Source: SH-MAG3 sp036374995
Lineage (GTDB): Bacteria > Gemmatimonadota > Gemmatimonadetes > Longimicrobiales > RSA9
DNA length: 64,000 nt
Direction: 5' to 3'
Assembly (NCBI GenBank): GCA_036374995.1
Contig: DASUSS010000033.1
Coordinates: forward strand, 1-64,000
The position numbers were made by a program, and so were the translations under genes. Within the stretch, counting starts at the first letter, position 1; each line of letters starts with the position of its first letter. Shown here in pieces: positions 25,333 through 34,148 of the stretch. The notes under the pieces were generated by a model that saw only the letters and a program-made list of their open reading frames with translations, ran no database searches and had not been told where the DNA came from.

Positions 25333-26684
25333 GACCACCGCTGCGTGACGCCGTCCCAGTAGTCGAGCGACTCCGTCTTCGGCCGTCCGTCCGCCGTCGG
25401 GTCCTCCCGCGATGCCCACACGACCGCGTAGCTCAGCGCCTTGATCCGGCCGAATCCCGATATGTCCTTCGTCGCGGGAATGCGGTGACGCCACGTGCCG
25501 GTATCGACGTAGTAGCGCTCGAGCGGCGGCTTCGGCGCGAGCAGCGTCACCTCCGGATGGTGCGTGTGCCCGCAGATCACGAAGCGCGCGGTGCCATCCC
25601 GGATCACGGCCTCGCGCGCGGCGAACTCCGCGGGGCCCGCGCCACCGCCCGGCAGCAGCTCCGCGAGCTTCTCCGTGACGCGGATCTCGCGGTGGCTGAC
25701 CGTCTGGCCGCGCGCGGAGCTCTCCATCAGGTTCTCCACGAGGCCGCGTACGAGCAGCGGCAGACGCTTGAGCATCTTCCTCACGACGGGTCGGCGGTTC
25801 AGATCGGCCAGAATGTCGCGGAGCACGGGCGCGACCGTGCGCCACACCTTCGCCTCGCCATGGCCCGGTGTGCGCAGCAGGAAGTCGAGCAGTGCGCTGT
25901 TCGGCCGGACATCATCGAAGTCGAGCAGCCGGACGTACACATCGCTCAGCAGCGCGCTTCCGAGGATCGCCTCCGCGCCGTGGTGCTGCACGAACTGCCA
26001 CGGCAGGCGTGACGCGATGTCGACGGTGACGATGTCGCCGAACGCGAGCGCATCGTACTCGGCATCCGGCAACTGCGCGGGGATGATGCGCGTCCTGCGG
26101 TGATCGCCCGCGAAATTCAGGTGGTCGTACTCGTGGCCGTGGCGCACGAGCACGCGCGGGTCCGCGGACAGGAACTGGTGCGGGAACGGCGCGTCGCCGC
26201 CGTCCATGCCGAGCAGCGCGCGGGCGCGGGCACGCAGCGCCGGCGTCGCATTGATCAGGCGATCGTGATTCCCCGGCAGGTAGTGCCGCATGACATCGAC
26301 CGGCTGCCCGCCCGCGCCGAGACGACGCAGCGCCGCGAGCGACGGCTCGACGCGCGGCTCCGTCGCAATCCCATCCAGGATACGAAGCAGTTTCCGCTCC
26401 AGCTCGCTGCCATCCCCGACATCCGCGCACGACACATAGGGGCGCGGGCCGTCCGCGCCCTCCTCGAACCAGAGACACGTGCGGTTCAGGTCGAAGACGT
26501 CGCCGGCGAGGACCAGGTCGATGCGCTCGGCATTGTTGCGCAGCGCGAGCTGCTCGATACTGTCGATGAACAGGTGGAATGCGCGCGGGCCGATGTTGCC
26601 ATCGACCTCGATCCGCCTGCCGTTCGACTCGATCGCGCACGAGCGTTCCTCCTCGAAGTGCAGATCGGAGATCACCACCAGCAT
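25329..26684 (-). CDS. Calcineurin-like metallophosphoesterase
   Basis: 451 residues. The five metallophosphoesterase blocks are visible: VVISDLHFEEE (D-x-H), VLAGDVFDLN (GD), YLPGNHDRLI (GNHD), VLVRHGHEYDH (H) and FVICGHTHHPEV (GHTH). The dinuclear metal centre should therefore be intact. It lacks a signal peptide. Length exceeds a minimal domain, with a helical insertion around 230-330 containing FLLRTPGHGEAKVWRTV. The substrate could be a phosphodiester, nucleotide or UDP-diacylglucosamine-type molecule and cannot be settled. It is the first gene of the three-gene operon ending at 23643. Confidence 0.9.
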   Translation of the reverse strand: MLVVISDLHFEEERSCAIESNGRRIEVDGNIGPRAFHLFIDSIEQLALRNNAERIDLVLAGDVFDLNRTCLWFEEGADGPRPYVSCADVGDGSELERKLLRILDGIATEPRVEPSLAALRRLGAGGQPVDVMRHYLPGNHDRLINATPALRARARALLGMDGGDAPFPHQFLSADPRVLVRHGHEYDHLNFAGDHRRTRIIPAQLPDAEYDALAFGDIVTVDIASRLPWQFVQHHGAEAILGSALLSDVYVRLLDFDDVRPNSALLDFLLRTPGHGEAKVWRTVAPVLRDILADLNRRPVVRKMLKRLPLLVRGLVENLMESSARGQTVSHREIRVTEKLAELLPGGGAGPAEFAAREAVIRDGTARFVICGHTHHPEVTLLAPKPPLERYYVDTGTWRHRIPATKDISGFGRIKALSYAVVWASREDPTADGRPKTESLDYWDGVTQRWS

Positions 26685-26724
26685 GGTCCAGCTCGCGTAT
26701 GCGGGAGTGGGAGAGGGAGCGTGC

Positions 26725-28833
26725 TCATCGGTTAGTCACGTGCTCGCAGTTCTGAACGGGCCGGCTCTCCATTGCGGGATGGCCGGGGCGTTCGGTGAGG
26801 ACCAGCCGGATCGGGGCGTCGCCGGCGCCGGCGGACCAGCGGGCATTCCAGCGGTAGCCGGTGCGGCCGAGCGGTCGCTCGGCACGGATCTCGACGTGTT
26901 CATCGTCATCCCATGCGACCGGCAGCCATGTGCCGTTCCGCTGCTGCCGCTCGATGCGCAGCAGCGGATACGGCTCGCGCAGCAGGCGGCCGGGATAGAG
27001 ATCGCGCCAAGTGAAGTGCACGACGCCCTCGATGCAGTCCACGGGCAGGATGAGGCGGCGCACGGTGGGCGGACCCTGGTCGGGTGACGGCGCGCGCTTC
27101 ACGCGCGCATTCAGCCAGACGCGCATGTCGCCGGGATCGGGTGCAGGCGCGGGCGCGCCCGCCGCCAGCGTGCCGGCGAGGTCGGCGAGCAGGCGCTGGA
27201 ATCCGCGCGCGGATGTGCGTCCGAAGATCGTTGCGCCGCCGGCGTAGTGCTGGTGCGCGTACTCCTCCGGCGTGGTCAGGTATTGCAGGTATCCGTTCAC
27301 GAGCGTCATGAGCAGCACGCTGCCGCGCGGCTCGCCGAGCCGCGCGGCGACGGCATCGCGGATCCGGCCACCGGCGGTGGTGGTGACTTCGGCGGGCATG
27401 GTTGCGATCGTGATGTCGCCGATGCGGACGACGGCCAGCTGCGCCGCGCGCGGCAGCAGATGCCAGTCCGCGAGCGGCGCCTGGAGCCAGTTGCCGCCGA
27501 GGTACCGCTTCGGTGCGTGGCAGCGACCGAGCGGATCGCGGCGCGTGGTGTCGCGCGCGCCGGCACCCTCCTCCACATCGCGCACGAAGCTCATTCCGAA
27601 TCGCGTCCATCCGTCCGGTGCGCCGCCGGCTGTCGCGACGCCGACGCGCGGCTGCGTGCAGAAGTCCGGCTCCCGGCCCGGCTCCACTGTGCGGAACGCG
27701 CGGCGGATGCGGAGCGTGGAGTCGCGTGGCGTCGCGCTCCGGAACGCCGCGATCGCGCGGGCCGCGAGCGTGTCCGCGACCGCACGCATGCGCCGGCGCG
27801 AGCGTGCCATGCACGCCGCCGTCACGCCGGCGTCCGGCTCCGCCCAGGCGTGGCCGAGCAGGATCGTGAGGACAGCGTCGGGCCCGATGCGATTGCGCAG
27901 CACGGGTACCGGGCAGCGCGTATCCGTCGGCATCGCGGTCGCATCCCCCGCACTGCCGTTCGTGAAGAGGTGCAGCACGCGCGGGTGCGGGCCCGGCACC
28001 GGACCGGACAGTGCCCGCTCGATGCGCTGCGTGGTCATGCCGTGCAGGTCGGCATCGAGGAGCGTGTTCGCCGACGGGTTCCCGGTGCCGTGCATGCCGA
28101 ACACGCTGAGCGCGCCCGTCGCACGATATCGTCCATCATCGCCGCGCGTGTCGATGCGCAGCAGTGCCCACGTCGGATCGATGGACGAGTACGGCTGCGC
28201 CGCCGTGCTCGCGGGCATGGCGACCGTGTCGAAGACCGGCCGCCAGCGAGGCTCGTTGTCGGCGTACGGCGCGGGGTCGCGGTTGAACGTGACGCCCCAG
28301 ACCGGGAACACCGTCCACGCCGCGCGCGCCGGACGCAGCCCGGCCGCGGCCTCGCGCACGGCGGCACCGATGCGCTCGCTCAGCTCGCCGGTCCACGCGC
28401 GGTCGAACCCCGTGACCGCGGATCCGCCGAGATCGAAGACCCGGCCGAAATGATGGTTGGGCCCCGCATGCGTGTGCGTCGCCGCGATGACGAGCCGGTC
28501 CGCGCCGATGCCGGCGCCGATCGTGTGCTCCGCCGTCCAGCGGTGCAGCAGTGCGGAAACGGCACCGAGGTCGGCGGACACGAACGCGATCCGCTCGCCG
28601 TCGACATCCTCCAGCACCAGCGCGCGCGCCCAGAGCCGCTGACGGAATCCCTCGGCCCGCTTCCCTTCCGGACCGTAGCCGAACAGGCCGACGCCGGGAG
28701 GCGGCGTGATGTCGACACGCGCGAAGCCCGCCCGGAGCGAGCGCGACTGTGCCGCGGGCTCCGGAGATACGGGCGCGGGCAGCGTCGAGATGCAGCCGGT
28801 CAGCAGGAGCACGGCGGGCAGCAGTCGGAGCAT
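26725..28833 (-). CDS. Neutral/alkaline ceramidase-like lipoprotein
   Basis: 702 residues from the ATG at 28833. The lipobox signal is MLRLLPAVLLLTGC. The mature N-terminal domain matches neutral/alkaline non-lysosomal ceramidase: RAGFARVDITPPPGVGLFGYG, then SADLGAVSALL, the zinc-binding AATHTHAGPNHHFG, NRDPAPYADNE, SVFGMHGTGNP and LFTNGSAGDA. Those His residues are the family's zinc ligands. Ceramidases cleave the amide of ceramide. Whether this host makes sphingolipids is not known from the window, so a related lipid amide is possible. It sits 10 bp after the VPS62-like gene. Confidence 0.87.
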   Translation of the reverse strand: MLRLLPAVLLLTGCISTLPAPVSPEPAAQSRSLRAGFARVDITPPPGVGLFGYGPEGKRAEGFRQRLWARALVLEDVDGERIAFVSADLGAVSALLHRWTAEHTIGAGIGADRLVIAATHTHAGPNHHFGRVFDLGGSAVTGFDRAWTGELSERIGAAVREAAAGLRPARAAWTVFPVWGVTFNRDPAPYADNEPRWRPVFDTVAMPASTAAQPYSSIDPTWALLRIDTRGDDGRYRATGALSVFGMHGTGNPSANTLLDADLHGMTTQRIERALSGPVPGPHPRVLHLFTNGSAGDATAMPTDTRCPVPVLRNRIGPDAVLTILLGHAWAEPDAGVTAACMARSRRRMRAVADTLAARAIAAFRSATPRDSTLRIRRAFRTVEPGREPDFCTQPRVGVATAGGAPDGWTRFGMSFVRDVEEGAGARDTTRRDPLGRCHAPKRYLGGNWLQAPLADWHLLPRAAQLAVVRIGDITIATMPAEVTTTAGGRIRDAVAARLGEPRGSVLLMTLVNGYLQYLTTPEEYAHQHYAGGATIFGRTSARGFQRLLADLAGTLAAGAPAPAPDPGDMRVWLNARVKRAPSPDQGPPTVRRLILPVDCIEGVVHFTWRDLYPGRLLREPYPLLRIERQQRNGTWLPVAWDDDEHVEIRAERPLGRTGYRWNARWSAGAGDAPIRLVLTERPGHPAMESRPVQNCEHVTNR

Positions 28834-28843
28834 CACGGCGCTC

Positions 28844-30535
28844 TCACTGACGGAAACTGACACTGACCTCCAGCGCCGTGCGATGCACGAGGTCGTCCCA
28901 CTGCTTCGGGTAGAAGCGCGGGCCGACCCGGATGCGGATCGCATTGGCGACCTTCGTGGGCGTAAACGTGTTGCGGCGATCCGAGCTCCACAGCAGGATC
29001 GACGGTCCGAGCGAGAGAGAGAACGCGCGCGCGTCGATGCCCAGGCGGCCACGCGGGTCGTGCGTCCACGTGGCGCGCATGAACCACGTCAGCAGATCGC
29101 GATAGCTGTTGTCGTACGTGAGTGCGATGAACGGCGTCCACCGACTCTCGCTGAAGAACGACCGGATGCTGTGCCGGTCGGTGGTCACCACGCCGATGCC
29201 GACTTCCGGCGTGCCGGGCACGTACAGCGGCAGATACGGCACCGGCACGACGAGCCCGAGATACGGGCCCATCGACTCGCCGCCCACGCCGGTGCCACCC
29301 CACGTGATCAGATCGAGCCCGTTCCAGCGCGCCGGGCGGTACAGGTGGTCCTTGAGGATCAGGCTCGGCTCGAGCAGGTAGTGACGGTGGAGCCAAGGCT
29401 GGTGCTTCGACGCTGCGGCGCAGCATTTCCCGTGTACCTCGAAGCCGCGTGGCCAGAGCTCGAGGCGCTGCATGACCTCGGCCGACAGACTGTCGGGCGC
29501 CGCGAATGCACCGTTCCACAGCAGCGACAGCGTGTCGAGCGCTGCAATGATCGACGCCTCGTCCCGCCCGGCAATGTGCGTGAACAGGCTGGCGAACACG
29601 GCGGCCGGAGCAAGACGATAGCGGTACTTCGGCTGGTCTGCATGGTAGCTGACGATGTAATCGCGCCAGAAGCTCAGCTGCGTGCTGTATGCGCCGCTGA
29701 ACCCCTCGCCCGAGACGGCCATGACATCGCGCGGACCCCACGTGTCGGGGACGTGCCAGTTCGTGTCGTACGCGTACCGGAAGAACTGGCTGCTGCCGTC
29801 GCGCAGCGGGACGGTCGCATGGCCGCCATACTCGACCGCGGCGTACACGCGCGTGAGCGGCGAGTCCGGCTGGAGGACGAGCACTCCGTTCGGCGTGCGC
29901 GGTGAATGGCCGGCGCCCACGATCACGGCGAGGTGGTCGCGCAGCTCGGTGTCGTTGGGCAGGAAGATGAACATGAACTCGACATCCTGCGGGTGCCCCT
30001 GGATGCCGCGGTCGTTCAGGTAATAGAAGTAATACTCCACGACGACGAGTGCGCGGTTCCTGAGCCGCGACCAGATCGCCTCGAGATCGGTACGATTCCA
30101 CGCCTGCGCGTCCTTGCGGAGGAATCGCTCCAACAGGTCCGTCTCGCGCGCGCCGGCGCACCGGACCCGGTAGAAGACGTACTGGTTCGATTCATCGGGT
30201 TCGACGCGCACGCGTGCGCCCGCGTCGAGCGCGTCCCAGTCGACGCGCGTGCCGGACGAGTTGATGAACGGCACGACCTCGTCGGCATCGTGGAAGTCGA
30301 CGGCAGGGTCGTCACCCTGGGATCGGCCATCGAGCGCGTCCGCGAACGCGAACGTCGGCAGGTCCAGCTCCTCCTTCCAGAAATAGAGCGAGGGCGCGTA
30401 CTGCTCGGCGATGCCGTGCTCCGTCATGCGGTCGGTGTAGCCGCAGGCGAACCAGGGCTCCTGGCTGCGCGCGGGCACGCCATCGAGGAGCAGCGCCACG
30501 CAGAGCATTCCGGGCACGATCGATCGTGCGTTCAC
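28844..30535 (-). CDS. Secreted VPS62/DUF946-like protein of unknown function
   Basis: 563 residues from a GTG at 30535 that overlaps the lipoprotein stop (GTGA). Signal peptide SIVPGMLCVALLLDGVPARSQ. Diagnostic-looking strings are YAPSLYFWKEELDLPTF, VVVEYYFYYLNDRGIQGHPQDVEFMFIFL and VYAAVEYGGHATVPL, which resemble the VPS62/DUF946 type (a Trp/Tyr-rich beta fold with an E-Y/W-Y-Y-Y-N core). The C-terminal 200 residues (LGIDARAFSLSLGPSILLW; KVANAIRIRVGPRFYP) look like outer-membrane strands. The fold assignment is an inference. It is sandwiched in an operon between a lipoprotein and a ceramidase. Confidence 0.65.
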   Translation of the reverse strand: MNARSIVPGMLCVALLLDGVPARSQEPWFACGYTDRMTEHGIAEQYAPSLYFWKEELDLPTFAFADALDGRSQGDDPAVDFHDADEVVPFINSSGTRVDWDALDAGARVRVEPDESNQYVFYRVRCAGARETDLLERFLRKDAQAWNRTDLEAIWSRLRNRALVVVEYYFYYLNDRGIQGHPQDVEFMFIFLPNDTELRDHLAVIVGAGHSPRTPNGVLVLQPDSPLTRVYAAVEYGGHATVPLRDGSSQFFRYAYDTNWHVPDTWGPRDVMAVSGEGFSGAYSTQLSFWRDYIVSYHADQPKYRYRLAPAAVFASLFTHIAGRDEASIIAALDTLSLLWNGAFAAPDSLSAEVMQRLELWPRGFEVHGKCCAAASKHQPWLHRHYLLEPSLILKDHLYRPARWNGLDLITWGGTGVGGESMGPYLGLVVPVPYLPLYVPGTPEVGIGVVTTDRHSIRSFFSESRWTPFIALTYDNSYRDLLTWFMRATWTHDPRGRLGIDARAFSLSLGPSILLWSSDRRNTFTPTKVANAIRIRVGPRFYPKQWDDLVHRTALEVSVSFRQ

Positions 30536-30939
30536 GGGATCACTCCGGACGGTCGTGGGACGATGTGCACGTTTACCAGCACGCCGAGGCCTCGCTGCAC
30601 TTCATCGACCTGCCCCGTCGCGCGGACCCACTGCCCGCTGCACAGGCCCCGCTCCTCCGCCGGCAGGTCGCGCAACGGCACCGACGAACGGTGGTTGCTC
30701 TCCTCGTAATCGGCGCGGGACAGATACAGCGCGGGGCGATCGCCCGGCGCCGTGAAGCACAGTCCGTCGACCTCGACGTAGCGGGCATCGGCGAACTGCC
30801 GCGGCACGGCGATGAGCTGGATCAGCGACAGCGATGTGGTGTCGGCGCCCGCGATGTCAGCGCCATCGGGCGGGGCCAGCTGCTGGCAACCCGCGAGCAG
30901 CCCCGCCGACGCGATCAGCGATGCCGCCAGGATGCGCAA
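30532..30939 (-). CDS. Small lipoprotein, first gene of ceramidase operon
   Basis: 135 residues from a TTG at 30939 with AAAGGAGAG just upstream; no ATG or GTG is available at the right place, and the sequence then reads MRILAASLIASAGLLAGC with a lipobox. The mature part has a beta-rich domain, ARYVEVDGLCFTAPGDRPALYLSRADYEE, then GLCSGQWVRATGQVDEVQRG and LVNVHIVPRPSGVIP, resembling an OB-fold-like or nucleic-acid-binding-like strand pattern. No family is named. It overlaps the VPS62-like gene by four bases. Confidence 0.7.
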   Translation of the reverse strand: MRILAASLIASAGLLAGCQQLAPPDGADIAGADTTSLSLIQLIAVPRQFADARYVEVDGLCFTAPGDRPALYLSRADYEESNHRSSVPLRDLPAEERGLCSGQWVRATGQVDEVQRGLGVLVNVHIVPRPSGVIP

Positions 30940-31366
30940 TGCTCTCCTTTCGCATGCCTGCGGCCGTGCCGGAGGACGTGGCGATCGTGTCGGACGCCGG
31001 AGGTCGAGATGGGCCCGCGCGCACACGCGTGCGCGACAGTGCCAGGCTTTGCGAGTCGCGGCCATCGGCTCCGCGCTGCGTTTCGAGTCGGGATGGGCGC
31101 ACGGTATCGTGCGCAGACGGGACCGGTACCGGGCAGGGTGAGGTCCGACCGTCTGATCTGATGCGTACCGAGTCCAATGTAAGATCAGGTGCGCGCGATC
31201 GCCACAGCGGCGTGACGCACGACCGGCGCGCGGCCGATCGACGACCGCTGAACGGAAACGGGAGCGGGACCGGGAGTGCGTTCGGGCCGGATCGCGCCCG
31301 CTCGAACAGCGGCCGCGCGCCCGACCCTACGCTCCCGGCTTCTCCGGCCAGCGACGGCCCGGCCGA
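30940..31366. other. Intergenic gap with no gene seen
   Basis: The 427 bases lie between the TTG start of the small lipoprotein gene and the 3' end of the S9 peptidase gene. The open frames here have no protein character. No clear promoter pair, hairpin or repeat was identified, although the promoter of the lipoprotein operon must lie here. Confidence 0.5.
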
Positions 31367-33622
31367 CTAACGACCGCCGGGCCCGTCCTCCGTCGTCGCG
31401 CGCGTTGCACCGGCCTGCTCCAGCGTCTGGAGCACGTCCCGCCAGGCGAACTTGCGGCCCGTCCCGAGCACGTAGTAGTCCATCCACGCCTTCTCGCTGA
31501 CCGACTTCACGAGCTGATTGCGCGGGTCGGGGATGCCGTGCGAGTTGCCGGGATACATGTAGAGCTCCGTCGGCACCCCGAGCTTCTTCAGCGCCATGTG
31601 CAGCTCGACCGACTGCGGGCTCGGCACGCGCGGGTCGCCCTCGACGACGTGGATCATGGTCGGCGTCTTCGCGTTCGTGATGTACTTCAGCGGCGACTGG
31701 TTCCAGTACGCGTCGAAGTCCTCGTACGGCAGGCTGTTTCCGAGATAGAACTGCCGGTTCCGCTGGACATCGCTCTGCGCGTACATCGAGATCCAGTTCG
31801 ATGTGCCGGCGCCGGAGCTGATCGCCTTGAAGCGGTCGGTGTTGACGAGGATCCAGTTCGACCAGTGGCCGCCCGCGCTCCAGCCGAGCGCGCCCATGCG
31901 ATCGCCATCGACGATGCCCTCGGCGATCAGGTGGTCGACGCCGGCCATGATGTCCTCGTAGCCCTGCGGGAAGTAGTTGCCGACGATGGCCGTCTTGTGC
32001 GCTTCACCGTAATTCGTGGAGCCACGGTAGTTCGGGCGGAGCACGGCGTAGCCGGCACCGGCATAGACCTGCGAGCCGTAGCCGCCGTTGAAGCCGAGGA
32101 CGTCCGCGGACGCGGGACCGCCGTGAATCGCGACGATCAGCGGGTACCGCTGGCCCTCACGGTAGCCGACCGGCTTCACGAGCACGCCGCCGACCTGCTT
32201 CCCGTCCGTCGATGTCCAGTTGACTTCCTCCTCCTCGCCCAGCGCGAAGTTCCGCACCTGCGGATTCGCATCGACGAGCTGCCGCCACGCGGAGCGATTA
32301 CCGACGCGATCGAGCGACGGCACGGTGAACAACGTGGTCGGTGTCCTGGGGTCGGAGTACGTGATCAGCACGACACCCGTGTCCTCATCGCGGTCGACGG
32401 AGAGTGCAGCGCGCTCGTTCGTTACCTGGCGCACCTCGTCGCGCTGGATGTCGAGTGCCATCAGCTGTCGCGTGACGCGGACGCCGGTGTTGAAATAGAT
32501 CGTGCGCGAGTCCGGCGACCAGAAGTTGATGCCGACGTCACCATCGAACGAGGAGCCGAGCTTGCGGAACTGACCGCCTCGCTCCGCGACCGGACGGATG
32601 TAGACACGGCGATTCGACATCGTGTAGCGCGTGAGGTCGTCGGGCGCGCTGAACGCGATCCAGCGACTGTCGAGCGAGAACTCCGGGCCGGCTTCACCGA
32701 CCTCCTCGTTCTGCGTGAGTCGTTCGATCCGGCCGGTTGCCGCCTCGAGCAGGAACAGGTCCGCGTTGATGCCCTGTTCCGTGATGTTGCGCTTGTAGCG
32801 CTCCGCCGACGTGCCGCGGTACCCGACCCAGCGGCTGTCCGGCGAGATAGTCAAACCGCTCACGGTGATCGTGCTGTCGCGCGTGAGCCGTGTCACGCGA
32901 ACGGGATCGAAGTCGATCGCCCACAGACTCGACAGCGGTGTCTCCGCGTTGCGGATGTCGACCGTGAACTTCTTCTCGCGACGCAGCTTCTCGTCCGCGT
33001 CCACGGTGTCATCGGTCAGGAAGTAGATGCGGCGGCTGTCCGGCGCCCACTCCCACGTGCCGACGCCCGCCGCCTGGCTCGTGAGCTTTTCCGGCTGCGC
33101 GCTGTCGAGCGCGGCGACCGGCAACCGGTAGAGCTGCTCCTCGCCCGACTTGCCGCTCCGATACACGACCCACTGTCCGTCATCGCTCACGGCGTAGTTC
33201 GACACGCCCTCCGCCGCGTCCGTGATCCGCCGCGCCTCGCCGCCATCGATGCGCATGAGGTACAGCTGCATCCGATTCTGGCTCGCTGTCGGCGCGTCGC
33301 GGTTCGACAGGAACAGGAACGAGCGGCTATCCGGCAGCCACGCCGGCGAACCCTCGTTCTTCTCGTCCGTGAACGTGAGCTGCCGCGACGACGCGACGCC
33401 CTCCGTGAGCGAGACGACATGCAGGTCAGTCTGCCGCTTCGCCTCCTCCCAGTCCGGTGTCGACACGGTATGGAGCAGCCACTGCCGGTCCGGACTCGGC
33501 GTCGGCGCGCCGGCCGATCGCATGTGCTGCATGTCGAGGAAGGTCATGGGGCGCTGCTGGGCGGAGACCGTCGAGGCAAGCGACACCAGGACGGTGGCCG
33601 TGCCCAGGAATCGAGCGATCAT
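31367..33622 (-). CDS. Secreted S9-family (prolyl oligopeptidase-like) peptidase
   Basis: 751 residues from the ATG at 33622, preceded by GTGAGGTCAGCC. Signal peptide MIARFLGTATVLVSLASTVSAQ. The N-terminal part is a WD-like beta propeller (SPDRQWLLHTVST; APDSRRIYFLTDD; SPDSRTIYFNTG). The C-terminal alpha/beta hydrolase has the oxyanion segment PLIVAIHGGPAS, the nucleophile GWSAGGHWSNWI, the acid in VVEGDPRVPSPQS and the His in YPGNSHGIPDPRN. It is a dipeptidyl or acylaminoacyl-type peptidase acting outside the cytoplasm. It ends at 31367 after a short linker. Length is typical for the family. Confidence 0.92.
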   Translation of the reverse strand: MIARFLGTATVLVSLASTVSAQQRPMTFLDMQHMRSAGAPTPSPDRQWLLHTVSTPDWEEAKRQTDLHVVSLTEGVASSRQLTFTDEKNEGSPAWLPDSRSFLFLSNRDAPTASQNRMQLYLMRIDGGEARRITDAAEGVSNYAVSDDGQWVVYRSGKSGEEQLYRLPVAALDSAQPEKLTSQAAGVGTWEWAPDSRRIYFLTDDTVDADEKLRREKKFTVDIRNAETPLSSLWAIDFDPVRVTRLTRDSTITVSGLTISPDSRWVGYRGTSAERYKRNITEQGINADLFLLEAATGRIERLTQNEEVGEAGPEFSLDSRWIAFSAPDDLTRYTMSNRRVYIRPVAERGGQFRKLGSSFDGDVGINFWSPDSRTIYFNTGVRVTRQLMALDIQRDEVRQVTNERAALSVDRDEDTGVVLITYSDPRTPTTLFTVPSLDRVGNRSAWRQLVDANPQVRNFALGEEEEVNWTSTDGKQVGGVLVKPVGYREGQRYPLIVAIHGGPASADVLGFNGGYGSQVYAGAGYAVLRPNYRGSTNYGEAHKTAIVGNYFPQGYEDIMAGVDHLIAEGIVDGDRMGALGWSAGGHWSNWILVNTDRFKAISSGAGTSNWISMYAQSDVQRNRQFYLGNSLPYEDFDAYWNQSPLKYITNAKTPTMIHVVEGDPRVPSPQSVELHMALKKLGVPTELYMYPGNSHGIPDPRNQLVKSVSEKAWMDYYVLGTGRKFAWRDVLQTLEQAGATRATTEDGPGGR

Positions 33623-33659
33623 GGCTGACCTCACTGAGGAGTGGGTGCGGGAGGATAGA

Positions 33660-33760
33660 ATAGCCGGGCGGTTGCCGGAACGGGAGGGGAACGTAGCCGG
33701 GCGGGTCCGGAGGCCCCGGACACCGTGCCCGTTCCGTCGCTCCGGCGGAAGCCGAAGTCG
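33660..33760. other. Nested inverted repeats between the PadR and S9 genes
   Basis: An outer pair GGAACGGG (33677-33684) / CCCGTTCC (33728-33735) encloses an inner GTCCGG / CCGGAC stem. It is a plausible transcription terminator for the permease-PadR operon, but there is no T-tract. Confidence 0.35.
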
Positions 33761-33806
33761 GGAGCGGCGTCGGTCGGGTCCGGCGGGCGCTCCGGCCGCT
33801 GCCGGC

Positions 33807-34136
33807 CTACGTGGCTTCCAGCACCTGCTCGACGGCCGCCGCGAACACCCGCCAGCTCTTCCGTTCCGTGTTGAAGGCCTTCCGGCCGGTCGCCGTCAGA
33901 CGGTAGAACTTCGCTCGCCGTCCTTCCGCCGAGATGCCCCATGCCGCCTCGATCAGGCCGCGGTCCTCGAGGCGATAGAGTGCGGGATAGAGCGAGCCCT
34001 GATTCACGTGCAGCACGTCATCGGACCACTGTCGGATCTGCTTGCTGATGCCCCAGCCGTGCAGCGGTCCGAGCACCAGCGTCTTCAGGATGAGCAGGTC
34101 GAGTGTGCCCTGGAGCAGGTCGGCGCGTTCACTCAC
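33807..34136 (-). CDS. PadR-family transcriptional regulator
   Basis: 109 residues from a GTG at 34136. The winged-helix signature reads LLQGTLDLLILKTL, then GPLHGWGISKQIRQWS and QGSLYPALYRLEDRGLIEAAWG, then RRAKFYRLTATGRKAF: the standard PadR N-terminal domain, with a short helix (WRVFAAAVEQVLEA) for dimerisation. PadR proteins repress transporter and detoxification genes. It sits 12 bp downstream of the ADOP permease gene, so both are in one operon; the palindrome in the operon promoter (36814-36841) is the natural candidate operator. Usual gene order in this family is regulator first, so the order here is reversed. Confidence 0.93.
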   Translation of the reverse strand: MSERADLLQGTLDLLILKTLVLGPLHGWGISKQIRQWSDDVLHVNQGSLYPALYRLEDRGLIEAAWGISAEGRRAKFYRLTATGRKAFNTERKSWRVFAAAVEQVLEAT

Positions 34137-34148
34137 GTTCGTCTCCGT

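Noticed and set aside
31538..33628. Long plus-strand frame opposite the S9 peptidase gene
   Set aside because: Antisense artefact of GC-rich codon bias; lacks domain, start signal and signal peptide.
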